A DNA stretch of 18,330 nt from Acidobacteriaceae bacterium UBA1795 (lineage in GTDB: Bacteria; Acidobacteriota; Terriglobia; Terriglobales; Acidobacteriaceae): positions 28,206 to 46,535 of the forward strand of contig DCFV01000018.1 of NCBI GenBank assembly GCA_002314435.1. Direction: 5' to 3'. The notes below the pieces were generated by a model that saw only the letters and a program-made list of their open reading frames with translations, was not told the origin of the DNA and ran no database searches. Position 1 is the first letter of the stretch; every line of letters starts with the position of its first letter. Shown piece after piece: positions 8,411 to 15,997 of this stretch. The position numbers were made by a program, and so were the translations under genes.

Positions 8411-10267
8411 TTAGTAGGTGTAGATGCGCGCGTCCCAGGCGCCCAGGTGCAGCGTTGAGGTGCCCGCTTCCACCGTTCCCGGAACGTTGCCCAGCAGCAG
8501 CTTTCCCGCCTTTACACCTTCAGGTAGCGTGTACTGCGCAGGCTTCTCTCCAAAGTTCAGCACCACGAGGAAGCGCTGCGCGGGCTTCCCGGCCTCAGTG
8601 AGAGTGCGCGTGTACGCAAAGACCTGCAAGTGAGCCGGGTCCAGGTCCTGATAGTCGCCATAGACAAAAGCCTTGTGCGCATGGTGCAGCGCGATCGCCC
8701 GCCGTGTGTAGTGATAGACGGAGTTCGGATCGGCCACCTGTTCCGCAGCGTTGATCGTCGCGTAGTTCGGGTTCACCGCCAGCCAGGGCTTCGCGGCGCT
8801 CGTCGTAAAGCCGCCATTCGCGGCAGCACTCCACTGCATCGGCGTCCGCGAGTTGTCCCGCCCGAAACGATGCGACTCCGCAATGAATTGTGCCTCCGGC
8901 ATCTTTCCGCTCAGCACCCTGGCCTTGTACGCGTTCTTGACCTCGATGTCGTTGAACTGGTCCAGCCGCGTAAACGGATAGTTCGTCATGGCCAGTTCAT
9001 CGCCCTGGTAGAGAAACGGCGTGCCCCGCAAAGTCAGCAGCATCGTTTCCAGCAGCTTGGCCGAGCGCACGCGAAACTCCGGCGTCGAATCATCGCCAAA
9101 GTTTGAAACCAGTCGCGGGTTGTCGTGGTTCGACAGAAACACCGTGTCCCAGTCTTCCTTGCCCAGAACGCGCGCATGGTTGTCGTAGATCGCTTTCAAC
9201 TCAGGCAGCGTCCACGGCCGCTCGGTGTAGCCGTCGCCGCGATTCACGCGCACCGCGTCGAAGTTAAACACCAGGTTCAGCTCGTTCCGCTGGCTGTTGA
9301 TGATCTTGGTCTCTTCATCCAGTGTTATACCGATAGCCTCGCCCACCGTCATCACGTCGTACTTCGACAACACTTCGCGGTTCATCTGCTGCAGATACTC
9401 ATCGCGGCGCGGCCCGTTGGCCCAGAGCCGCGTCGGATCCTTAAGCTGCTCCGCCGTCAGATCCGGAAGGCCCGGCTGCTTGGAGATCAGCGGGATCACA
9501 TCCATGCGAAAGCCGTCCACGCCCTTGTCGAGCCAGAAGCGCATCAGCGAATAAACATCTTGCCGGACCGCCGGATTGTCCCAATTCAAATCCGGCTGCT
9601 TCACCGCGAACAGGTGCAGATAAAACTGCTTCGTCGCCGGATCAAACTGCCACGCAGACCCGGAGAAGAAGCTCGGATAATTGTTTGGCGGAAGCGGGTG
9701 ATCCGGGTCTGCAGGATTGGGGCGGCCGTCGCGCCAGATGTAGTAGTCGCGGTACGCGTTTTCTTTCGATGAGCGCGACTCCGCAAACCAGTGGTGCTCA
9801 TCCGAAGTGTGATTCACCACGAGGTCGATGATCAGGCGCATATGGCGTGCCTTGATCGCCGCCAGCATGCGGTCGAAGTCGTCCATTGTGCCGAATTCCT
9901 GCATCACCTTGCGGTAGTCGCGGATGTCGTAGCCGTTGTCCGCGTTCGGCGAGTCATAGTGCGGCGAGAGCCAGATCACGTTGATGCCGAGCTTCTGCAG
10001 GTAGTCCAGATGCTGGACGATTCCGTTTAGATCGCCGATGCCGTCGCCGTTCGAGTCCTGAAAGCTGCGCGGATATATCTGGTAGACAACGGCTTCCTTC
10101 CACCACACTGGCTGATAGCCATTGAGGAGAGGAGCGGCACGGTGGGCTGTCGGCTTGGCAGTCATGGCTCCTGCGGGTTGTTGCGCGTGAGCCAGACTGA
10201 TTGCTACAGGAAGAATGAGGGCAGCGGCGCAAGCAAATAGATTTTTCACGAAAGGATCATAGCGCAT
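8411..10267 (-). CDS. Exported GH13 alpha-glucosidase (oligo-1,6-glucosidase type)
   Basis: This 618-residue enzyme is of the alpha-amylase superfamily and hydrolyses alpha-linked glucose oligomers. The ATG at 10265-10267 gives a good signal peptide (MRYDPFVKNLFACAAALILP, then AHAQQ); the frame is open to 10330 but that extension looks non-coding. Conserved regions appear in order: WWKEAVVYQIYPRSFQDSNG, GDLNGI, DLVVNHTSDEHHWF, QPDLNWDN, GFRMDVI with the nucleophile at about Asp256, VGEAIG with the acid/base at about Glu310, and FLSNHDNPR with about Asp382. The C-terminal beta domain ends in ARIYTY. QPDLNWDN is typical of alpha-glucosidases and oligo-1,6-glucosidases rather than amylases. Many relatives are cytoplasmic, so the signal peptide is notable. 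It converges with the GH2 gene. Confidence 0.93.
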   Translation of the reverse strand: MRYDPFVKNLFACAAALILPVAISLAHAQQPAGAMTAKPTAHRAAPLLNGYQPVWWKEAVVYQIYPRSFQDSNGDGIGDLNGIVQHLDYLQKLGINVIWLSPHYDSPNADNGYDIRDYRKVMQEFGTMDDFDRMLAAIKARHMRLIIDLVVNHTSDEHHWFAESRSSKENAYRDYYIWRDGRPNPADPDHPLPPNNYPSFFSGSAWQFDPATKQFYLHLFAVKQPDLNWDNPAVRQDVYSLMRFWLDKGVDGFRMDVIPLISKQPGLPDLTAEQLKDPTRLWANGPRRDEYLQQMNREVLSKYDVMTVGEAIGITLDEETKIINSQRNELNLVFNFDAVRVNRGDGYTERPWTLPELKAIYDNHARVLGKEDWDTVFLSNHDNPRLVSNFGDDSTPEFRVRSAKLLETMLLTLRGTPFLYQGDELAMTNYPFTRLDQFNDIEVKNAYKARVLSGKMPEAQFIAESHRFGRDNSRTPMQWSAAANGGFTTSAAKPWLAVNPNYATINAAEQVADPNSVYHYTRRAIALHHAHKAFVYGDYQDLDPAHLQVFAYTRTLTEAGKPAQRFLVVLNFGEKPAQYTLPEGVKAGKLLLGNVPGTVEAGTSTLHLGAWDARIYTY

Positions 10268-10797
10268 CCGCCCGCCACCATCCAGGGAAACGCCGCTCCG
10301 GATGCAAGCTGTACCATGGTCGCGCCACATGCCCAGCCACTTCGGCGCTCTCGGCGCGGTGTAGCGAAGGCATCGCGCAGATGCGTTTCATCATGAAACT
10401 GCGCCAGGCTATGCCCCTCATAAGTCTCAGTGCGCCGTTGGCTGCCACCCCCGTTCAAGCGCAGGAGTGGGTGCGGCTCGACGCCTCGAAAGCCCCGCAG
10501 AGCTGGCAGATCACCAGCTAGGACCTCGGCTTGAAGATCGACCGCCTCTTCGCTGTAACTCAGCGCGCATTGCATTTCGTGCCGACGATTGGCCCCAAAG
10601 AGCAACGCCACTTTGATATTACGTACACGCTATTGGTAGGCAAAAGTTCCGTCGATCATGTCTAGCAGCAGATCCAAATCATCCAGCACGGCCGCCCCAC
10701 CGAGCTACTGAAAGCCCCACTCGTCGACCTGCCGAAAGAGTAGGTCCCTGCTCATCCGCAGCAAACAGCAGGCGCCGTGCGACAGATTCCCCCGGCT
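10268..10797. other. 530-bp stretch without an intact gene
   Basis: This lies between the GH13 start and the 3' end of the SDR gene. It holds the decayed plus-strand frame at 10381-10743, described separately. In 10268-10380, which must carry the GH13 promoter, I could not find a convincing -35/-10 pair on the minus strand. In 10744-10797 I see nothing. Confidence 0.5.
10381..10743 (+). pseudogene. Decayed small secreted protein with two in-frame TAG codons
   Basis: From the ATG at 10381 one frame runs 120 codons to a TAG at 10741-10743, interrupted in phase by TAG at 10519-10521 and TAG at 10663-10665. The first 29 residues look like a signal peptide (MRFIMKLRQAMPLISLSAPL, then VQAQE). The following text (WVRLDASKAPQSWQITS, then DLGLKIDRLFAVTQRALHFV and HFDITYTLLVGKSS) reads like protein and continues across both stops without a frameshift. 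I do not recognise the family. Two point-mutated codons (for example TAC to TAG in ITS-Y-DLG) would explain it. An intact 46-codon product is possible but less likely. It may also be chance open frame. Confidence 0.4.
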
Positions 10798-11574
10798 CTA
10801 CACCCACCCCGCATCAATCACGTAACTTTGATTCGTAATCCCAGAGCTGTCATCCGCCGCCAGGAACAGCGCCAATCGCGCTACCTCGTCCGGCATGATC
10901 ATGCGCTTCAGCGCCTGGTTCTCCAGCACATGCGCCGTGTACTCCTTCGTGAGCCACAGCCGCTGCTGCTTTTCCGTAAGAATGGCGCCCGGCATTATGC
11001 AGTTCACCCGGATATTGTCCACGCCAAGTTCATGGGCAAGCGTCCGAGTCATCCCCACAACCGCCGCCTTGGTCGTAACGTAAACCACCTGGTTTACTGA
11101 GGGGATCACCCAGCCGATTGAGCTCATGTTGATGATGGAACCGCGTTGCGCTTTCTGCATCGCCGGAATCACCGCCTGCGCCATGAAGAACTGATGCTTC
11201 AGGTTCACGGCGATGGTCTTGTCCCAGAACTCCGGCGTCACCTCGGCAACCTTGTGCCGCATATCGTTTCCGGCGTTGTTGACCAGCACATCCACTGTCC
11301 CGAACCGCTGCAGAATGTTCGAGACCGTGCGCTGCACCTCGGCGATATCGGTCAGATCACAATGGTAGTAGTCCGGCTCTGCCCCGCCCGCTGCCGTCAG
11401 CCTCTCCGTGAGCGCTCTCGCAGCGTCATCGTTAACGTCGAAGAATGCCACCTGCGTCTTCTGCATCGCGAAGGCCTCCACAAACGCCTCACCAATTCCG
11501 GAAGCGCCGCCCGTAATCACAACCACGCGATCACGAAGACTCGGATACTGTGCGAATTGATCCTCATTTGCCAT
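10798..11574 (-). CDS. SDR-family aldose 1-dehydrogenase (Caulobacter XylB-like)
   Basis: This 258-residue classical short-chain dehydrogenase probably oxidises an aldose to its lactone with NAD+. Seen: the Rossmann motif TGGASGIG (22-29), Asp46 at the end of beta-2 (NAD+ preference), NNAG, catalytic Ser152, Tyr165 and Lys169 (YVTTK), and a C-terminal DAGWV. As I recall Caulobacter D-xylose dehydrogenase XylB, it shares the YPSL start, VDVLVNNAGND-RHK, the NxRVNCIMPG region, EKQQRLW and the IDAGW end, which points to a pentose or related sugar. It is the last gene of the minus operon, 33 bp after the dehydratase, with AAGGGA seven bases before its ATG. L-arabinose, D-galactose or L-fucose are possible alternative substrates. 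Confidence 0.8.
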   Translation of the reverse strand: MANEDQFAQYPSLRDRVVVITGGASGIGEAFVEAFAMQKTQVAFFDVNDDAARALTERLTAAGGAEPDYYHCDLTDIAEVQRTVSNILQRFGTVDVLVNNAGNDMRHKVAEVTPEFWDKTIAVNLKHQFFMAQAVIPAMQKAQRGSIINMSSIGWVIPSVNQVVYVTTKAAVVGMTRTLAHELGVDNIRVNCIMPGAILTEKQQRLWLTKEYTAHVLENQALKRMIMPDEVARLALFLAADDSSGITNQSYVIDAGWV

Positions 11575-11607
11575 ACTGGATTCCCTTGCGCCTCTGCTTT
11601 GCCCTCT

Positions 11608-13338
11608 CTAGTGCGAATCGCGAGTAACAGTCGTGCCTCTGCAGCCGACCAGAAAGTCAAGATCCGCGCCTCGCGAAGCCTGCATCACGTGCTGCACGTA
11701 CATCTGCTGGTAGCCGCCATTCAGCTCGGGCAGCAGCGGCTTCCACGCCGCGCGCCGCCGCGCAAGCTCTTCGTCTGCGACCTCCAGATGCAAGCGCCTC
11801 GCCTCCACATCAAGCTCGATCACATCGCCATCCTGCACTAGCGCCAGTGCCCCTCCCGCAGCTGCCTCCGGGCACACGTGCAGCACCACCGTTCCATAAG
11901 CAGTGCCGCTCATTCTGGCATCGGAAATTCTCACCATATCCTTGATGCCGCGCGCCAGCAGCTTCGGCGGAAGTCCCATGTTGCCAACCTCCGGCATCCC
12001 CGGATAGCCCTTCGGACCGCAGTTCTGCAACACCAGAATCGAGTTCTCGTCCACGTCCAGATTCGGGTCCATGATGCGCTGCTTGTAGTGCTCAATCGTG
12101 TTGAAGACAACCGCCCGGCCGCGATGGCGCATCAGATGCGGCGAAGCGGCAGAAGGCTTCAGCACAGCCCCATCCGGCGCAAGATTGCCGCGCAGCACCG
12201 CAACACCGCCATGCTCCACCAGCGGCTTCGCAAACGGACGGATCACTTCCGGGTTCCAGTTCGGCGCGTCCTTGCAGTTCTCGCTGATGGATTTGCCCGT
12301 CACCGTCAGCGCATCCGCATGCAGCAGCTTATGTTCTTCGAGCGTCCTGATCACCGCCGGCTGTCCGCCCGCGTAGAAGTAGTCCTCCATCAGGAAGCGC
12401 CCCGATGGCATCAGATCCACAATCGTAGGCACGTCGTGCCCCAGGCGGTCCCAGTCGTCGAGCGACAGCGGCACGCCGATGCGCCCTGCAATTGCGATCA
12501 GGTGAATCACCGCGTTGGTCGATCCCCCAATGGCCCCGTTCACGCGGATAGCATTCTCGAATGCCCCCTTGGTCAGGATCTTCGAGAGCTTCATATCCTC
12601 ACGGACCATCTCAACAATGCGGCGGCCCGACATATGCGCCAGCACACCGCGGCGCGCATCCACCGCAGGAATCGCTGCATTCTGCGGAAGCGCAATGCCC
12701 AGCGCCTCCACCATGTTGGCCATCGTCGAAGCCGTTCCCATCGTCATGCACGAGCCCGCGGAGCGTGACATGCACGTCTCAGCTTCGTTGAACTCAATCT
12801 GCGTCAGCTTTCCGGCCTTCAACTCTTCGCTGAAGCGCCAGACATCCGTCCCCGAGCCGATATCCTTGCCGCGATATTTCCCGCTCAGCATCGGTCCGCC
12901 CGATACGACGATCGACGGAAGGTCGCAGCTTGCGGCGCCCATCACCAGTGACACTGTCGTCTTGTCACATCCGCACAGCAATACCACGCCGTCCAGCGGA
13001 TTTGCGCGAATGCTTTCCTCCACGTCCATGCTCACAAGATTGCGAAACAGCATGGCCGTGGGCCGCAGAAGCGTTTCGCCCATCGACATGACAGGGAACT
13101 CGAGCGGCAGTCCGCCCGCCTCCCACACTCCGCGCTTCACGTGCTCGGCAATGTCGCGCAGATGCGCATTGCAAGGCGTCAGCTCGGACCACGTGTTGCA
13201 AATGCCGATCACCGGCCTGCCGTCGAAGACATGGTCGGGCAAGCCCTGATTGCGCATCCAGCTGCGATGGATGAAACCGTCCTTGTCTTTCTTGCCAAAC
13301 CATTCTGCGGAGCGAAACGCCTTCTTCTGTTCAGACAT
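11608..13338 (-). CDS. IlvD/Edd-family sugar-acid dehydratase (L-arabonate dehydratase-like)
   Basis: This 576-residue Fe-S dehydratase is expected to convert an aldonate to a 2-keto-3-deoxyaldonate. The three cluster cysteines are present: Cys56 (TPCN), Cys124 (GCDKTT) and Cys197 (SCMTMGTAST), with catalytic Ser477 in ARMSGTAYG. These are offset by exactly three from Cys59/127/200 and Ser480 of Rhizobium L-arabinonate dehydratase as I remember it, and much of the rest matches that group (FDGRPVIGI-NTW, LRGNLAPDGAVLKPSAASPH, CRGTTVTRDSH). This places it with pentonate dehydratases rather than with IlvD of branched-chain amino acid synthesis. Its ATG lies two bases after the stop of the regulator gene, indicating translational coupling. 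Substrate could be L-arabonate, D-xylonate or L-fuconate. Confidence 0.9.
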   Translation of the reverse strand: MSEQKKAFRSAEWFGKKDKDGFIHRSWMRNQGLPDHVFDGRPVIGICNTWSELTPCNAHLRDIAEHVKRGVWEAGGLPLEFPVMSMGETLLRPTAMLFRNLVSMDVEESIRANPLDGVVLLCGCDKTTVSLVMGAASCDLPSIVVSGGPMLSGKYRGKDIGSGTDVWRFSEELKAGKLTQIEFNEAETCMSRSAGSCMTMGTASTMANMVEALGIALPQNAAIPAVDARRGVLAHMSGRRIVEMVREDMKLSKILTKGAFENAIRVNGAIGGSTNAVIHLIAIAGRIGVPLSLDDWDRLGHDVPTIVDLMPSGRFLMEDYFYAGGQPAVIRTLEEHKLLHADALTVTGKSISENCKDAPNWNPEVIRPFAKPLVEHGGVAVLRGNLAPDGAVLKPSAASPHLMRHRGRAVVFNTIEHYKQRIMDPNLDVDENSILVLQNCGPKGYPGMPEVGNMGLPPKLLARGIKDMVRISDARMSGTAYGTVVLHVCPEAAAGGALALVQDGDVIELDVEARRLHLEVADEELARRRAAWKPLLPELNGGYQQMYVQHVMQASRGADLDFLVGCRGTTVTRDSH

Positions 13339-13340
13339 CT

Positions 13341-14135
13341 CTAGTCACTTCCATTCTTTGATCGTTTGTGGGACCGGGACGTGGCCCGGCCACCCGCCAC
13401 CACCCGTGTTTGGGTAGCAATGTCTTTCGAGGTCTGTTTCAGGATTGCGAGCATCGCACCTTCTGCATGATCGCCATCCTTTGATTCGATCGCCTCCATC
13501 ACCGCGCGATGCCTGAGCAACGATTTCTTGTACAGATCGCTGTTGCTGTTGGTCAAACGGAAGCTCGACCGCAGCGCGGCCAGAATCAACGCTCCAAACG
13601 GCTTCATAAAGATGTTGTGCGTCGCCTCAAGCACCGCCAGGTGGAAGCGCAAATCCGATTCGATTGAGGCCGTCAGATCACCCGTCGCGCGCTCCATATC
13701 CAGGTACGCACCCCTGGTCTCCGCCAGATCATCCGACGTTGCGCGATGAGCCGCCATACGCGCAGCCGCCGGCTCCACCACTTTCCTCACCTCCAGCAGG
13801 TCAGGCATCCCGGCTGGGGCGCCGTTACCGGAAAACAGCCAGCTCAGCACCTCGGGATCAAGCATGCTCCACTCGGCATTCGGGCGCACCCGGGTCCCGG
13901 TCTTGCGCCGAACCTCAACCAGGCCCTTCGCCGAAAGCACCTTGATCGCTTCCCGTAGCGCCGTTCTGCTCACGCCAAATTCGGTTCCTAGAGCGGCCTC
14001 GTTCGGCAGCACAGTCCCCGGCTTGATGCTGCCTTGAGCAATCAGCGAGCCGATCCTTCCCGCAACCTCATGGTGAAGGCTGAGCCGCGGCAGAGAGGGC
14101 GATCGCGTCTCCCTCCATTGAATCTTTCCTGTCAC
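13341..14135 (-). CDS. GntR-family (FadR/FCD subgroup) regulator of the sugar-acid cluster
   Basis: The regulator has an N-terminal winged helix (about residues 20-85: LHHEVAGRIGSLIAQGSIKP, then LPNEAALGTEFGVSRTALRE and GLVEVRRKTGTRV). A C-terminal FCD ligand domain follows (LLEVRKVVEPAAARMAAHRA, the metal-site segment DLRFHLAVLEATHN, then LLRHRAVMEAI). A basic tail (SRSHKRSKNGSD) ends it. The frame is open to an ATG at 14249, but that would overlap the divergent promoter and add text unlike the family; the GTG at 14133-14135 gives 264 residues. No clear Shine-Dalgarno supports any start, so the N-terminus is uncertain. FCD regulators commonly respond to sugar acids or keto acids, so a pathway intermediate is the expected effector. 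It is the first gene of the minus operon. Confidence 0.85.
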   Translation of the reverse strand: MTGKIQWRETRSPSLPRLSLHHEVAGRIGSLIAQGSIKPGTVLPNEAALGTEFGVSRTALREAIKVLSAKGLVEVRRKTGTRVRPNAEWSMLDPEVLSWLFSGNGAPAGMPDLLEVRKVVEPAAARMAAHRATSDDLAETRGAYLDMERATGDLTASIESDLRFHLAVLEATHNIFMKPFGALILAALRSSFRLTNSNSDLYKKSLLRHRAVMEAIESKDGDHAEGAMLAILKQTSKDIATQTRVVAGGRATSRSHKRSKNGSD

Positions 14136-14147
14136 GGATTGAAATAT

Positions 14148-14160
14148 TACATATGATGTA
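14148..14160. promoter_or_regulatory. Candidate GntR operator TACAT-ATG-ATGTA
   Basis: Perfect 5-bp inverted arms with a 3-bp spacer lie 13 bp upstream of the proposed regulator start, in the shared promoter region. Size and place suit a GntR/FadR dimer that would regulate both operons at once. The palindrome is read directly; binding is inferred. Confidence 0.45.
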
Positions 14161-14275
14161 TTGCTTGTGTATACTTTTTTGTTTGATCCGGGTACCGTGC
14201 TTCGTTGACCAGCAAACAGAACCTCGATCTGCCAATGGAACGCGACCAATATGTCTCACGATGTGCCCGATGTGC

Positions 14276-14280
14276 AGGAG
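14276..14280 (+). promoter_or_regulatory. Shine-Dalgarno AGGAG fixing the lactonase start at 14287
   Basis: AGGAG ends six bases before the ATG at 14287. The longer in-frame ATG at 14251 has no such site, so the downstream start is preferred. Confidence 0.75.
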
Positions 14281-14286
14281 TCTTCA

Positions 14287-15144
14287 ATGCTTGAGTGCCT
14301 GGCGGACTACGGCTGCGAAACAGGCGAGAACCCGCTCTGGCACCCGCTGGAGAAGCGTCTCTACTGGTGCGACATCCCCCGCGGCCGCATCTTTCGCTTC
14401 GACCCGGCCACCGGTGCCCATGAGCAGTGCTACCAGGGGAGAACCGTGGGCGGGTTCTCAGTGCAGTGCGACGGATCGCTCCTCCTCTTCATGGACCGTG
14501 GCGCCATCGCCAATTGGCGCGAAGGCAAACTCACCACCGTGCTCGCAGAGATCGAGCAGGAACGCGACTCGCGCTTCAACGACGTCATCGCCGATCCCGT
14601 GGGGCGGGTCTTCTGCGGGACCATGTCGAGCGCCGCCAGGAAGGGCAGCCTCTACCGTCTCAATCTCGATGGTTCCCTCGATCGTGTCCTCACCGGCATC
14701 GGCTGTTCCAACGGCATGGCGTTCACGCAGGATCAAAAAGGCTTCTATTACACCGATTCCTTCGCCCGTGAAATCTACCTCTTCGACTACAGCGCAGACG
14801 ATGGCACCCTCCACAACCAGCGCGTCTTCGCACGCTTCGAGGAAACCGACGGATTGCCCGACGGAGTGACCCTCGATGCCGAAGACCGCCTCTGGTCAGC
14901 TTTCTGGAACGGTGCATGCATCGCGCAGCTTGACGCCACCGGCCGCATCGCGCAGAAAGTGTCCTTGCCTGTACCAAAGGTTTCCAGCCTCACGTTTGGC
15001 GGCGCTGACTACCGTGACATCTACATCACCACCGCAGGCGGACACACCAAGCTCGAGGACGGCCCACTCGCCGGTGCGCTCTTCAGGCTGAAATCGCAGG
15101 CACGGGGAGTTCCCGAGTTCTACTCCCGGATTCCAGTTCCCTGA
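14287..15144 (+). CDS. SMP-30/gluconolactonase-family sugar lactonase
   Basis: This 285-residue six-bladed beta-propeller enzyme is expected to open the aldonolactone made by the sugar dehydrogenase. The SMP-30 divalent-metal site is visible: Glu14 in GENPLW, Asn142 in CSNGMAF and Asp192 in GLPDGV, with the substrate-side Asn98 in RFNDV. It has no signal peptide and so acts in the cytoplasm. The family includes Caulobacter XylC, which works with a XylB-type dehydrogenase like the one on the opposite strand. It leads the plus operon, followed after 62 bp by an SDR and then by the FAH hydrolase. The exact lactone is unknown. Confidence 0.88.
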   Translation: MLECLADYGCETGENPLWHPLEKRLYWCDIPRGRIFRFDPATGAHEQCYQGRTVGGFSVQCDGSLLLFMDRGAIANWREGKLTTVLAEIEQERDSRFNDVIADPVGRVFCGTMSSAARKGSLYRLNLDGSLDRVLTGIGCSNGMAFTQDQKGFYYTDSFAREIYLFDYSADDGTLHNQRVFARFEETDGLPDGVTLDAEDRLWSAFWNGACIAQLDATGRIAQKVSLPVPKVSSLTFGGADYRDIYITTAGGHTKLEDGPLAGALFRLKSQARGVPEFYSRIPVP

Positions 15145-15206
15145 ACAACGCCTCTCGTTTCTCCACCGACGCATCCATCGTTCGCTATAAAATTGCAGGA
15201 GGAAGA

Positions 15207-15959
15207 ATGAACCAGATCGACCTCAACAACCGGCACGCCGTTGTCACCGGAGCGGCACAAGGAATCGGCTTCGCCATCGCCAGGCGCCTGTTGGCCTCCG
15301 GCGCATCGGTGTCTCTCTGGGACCGCGATGCTGAGACGCTCGCAACCGCGCGCCAACAGCTCGACCTTGACACCCATGTCACAACCGAAACAGTCGATGT
15401 CTCCAGTGCAGAGAGCGTCGCCGCTGCGACAGAAGCCACGATCCAAAAACAGGGCAGGATCGATATCCTCGTCGCCAACGCCGGCATAGCCGGGCCCAAC
15501 CACACCACCTGGGAGTACCCGATCGACGCCTGGAAGCAGGTCATCGACATCAACCTCATCGGCGTCTATCTCTGCTGTCGCACCATCGTGCCGCACATGC
15601 TGCGTCAGGACTACGGACGCATTGTGAACGTCGCCTCCATCGCCGGTAAAGAGGGCAACCCAAACGCATCAGCCTATAGCGCCTCCAAGGCCGGCGTCAT
15701 CGCACTCACCAAGTCTCTTGGCAAGGAGACGGCAAACCGCAACATTGCCGTCAACTGCATCACGCCCGCTGCCGCTCGCACCCGCATCTTCGAGCAGATG
15801 ACCCAGCAGCATATCGACTTCATGCTCTCTCGCATTCCGCGCGGTCGCTTTCTTGAGGTCGACGAAGTCAGCGCTATGGTAGCCTGGCTCGTCTCTGAGG
15901 AGAACTCGTTCACCACCTGCGCAGTCTTTGACATCAGCGGCGGCCGAGCCACTTACTGA
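15207..15959 (+). CDS. SDR-family 2-keto-3-deoxyaldonate 4-dehydrogenase (LRA5-like)
   Basis: This 250-residue classical SDR has TGAAQGIG (14-21), Asp39 after beta-2 (NAD+ preference), NAGIAGP, catalytic Ser144, Tyr157 and Lys161 (YSASK), and the end SGGRATY. Its overall pattern (CITPAAARTRIFEQM, IPRGRFLEVDEVSAMVAWLV) matches what I recall of Sphingomonas LRA5 and the L-fucose pathway equivalents. Those oxidise the C4 hydroxyl of 2-keto-3-deoxy sugar acids. A strong GGAGGA lies three bases before the ATG. It sits directly before the FAH hydrolase that would use its product, which is the main support for this role over a general SDR. Confidence 0.8.
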   Translation: MNQIDLNNRHAVVTGAAQGIGFAIARRLLASGASVSLWDRDAETLATARQQLDLDTHVTTETVDVSSAESVAAATEATIQKQGRIDILVANAGIAGPNHTTWEYPIDAWKQVIDINLIGVYLCCRTIVPHMLRQDYGRIVNVASIAGKEGNPNASAYSASKAGVIALTKSLGKETANRNIAVNCITPAAARTRIFEQMTQQHIDFMLSRIPRGRFLEVDEVSAMVAWLVSEENSFTTCAVFDISGGRATY

Positions 15960-15997
15960 CACCACCATCAAGCATTCATTGAGAAAAGGAATGACCC

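Larger units (their letters stand above)
14136..14286. promoter_or_regulatory. Divergent promoter region between the two sugar-catabolic operons
   Basis: These 151 bp are much more AT-rich than their surroundings, with a T-run around 14178-14183 and GTATAC just before it. They must carry promoters for both operons. I found no -35/-10 pair good enough to place either one. Confidence 0.55.

Noticed and set aside
10246..10611. 121-codon minus-strand frame upstream of the GH13 gene
   Set aside because: It overlaps the GH13 start and the decayed plus-strand frame, with no recognisable domain or ribosome-binding site.
11878..12768. 296-codon plus-strand frame opposite the dehydratase
   Set aside because: Its composition is His/Arg/Gln-rich with no motif, and the minus strand there has all catalytic residues of an IlvD/Edd enzyme.
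11608..13338. Housekeeping dihydroxy-acid dehydratase (IlvD) of amino acid synthesis
   Set aside because: Motifs, length and neighbours match the pentonate dehydratase group, and no branched-chain amino acid gene is nearby.
14251..14286. Longer lactonase start at ATG 14251
   Set aside because: It has no Shine-Dalgarno, while ATG 14287 has AGGAG at ideal spacing and starts right at the SMP-30 domain.
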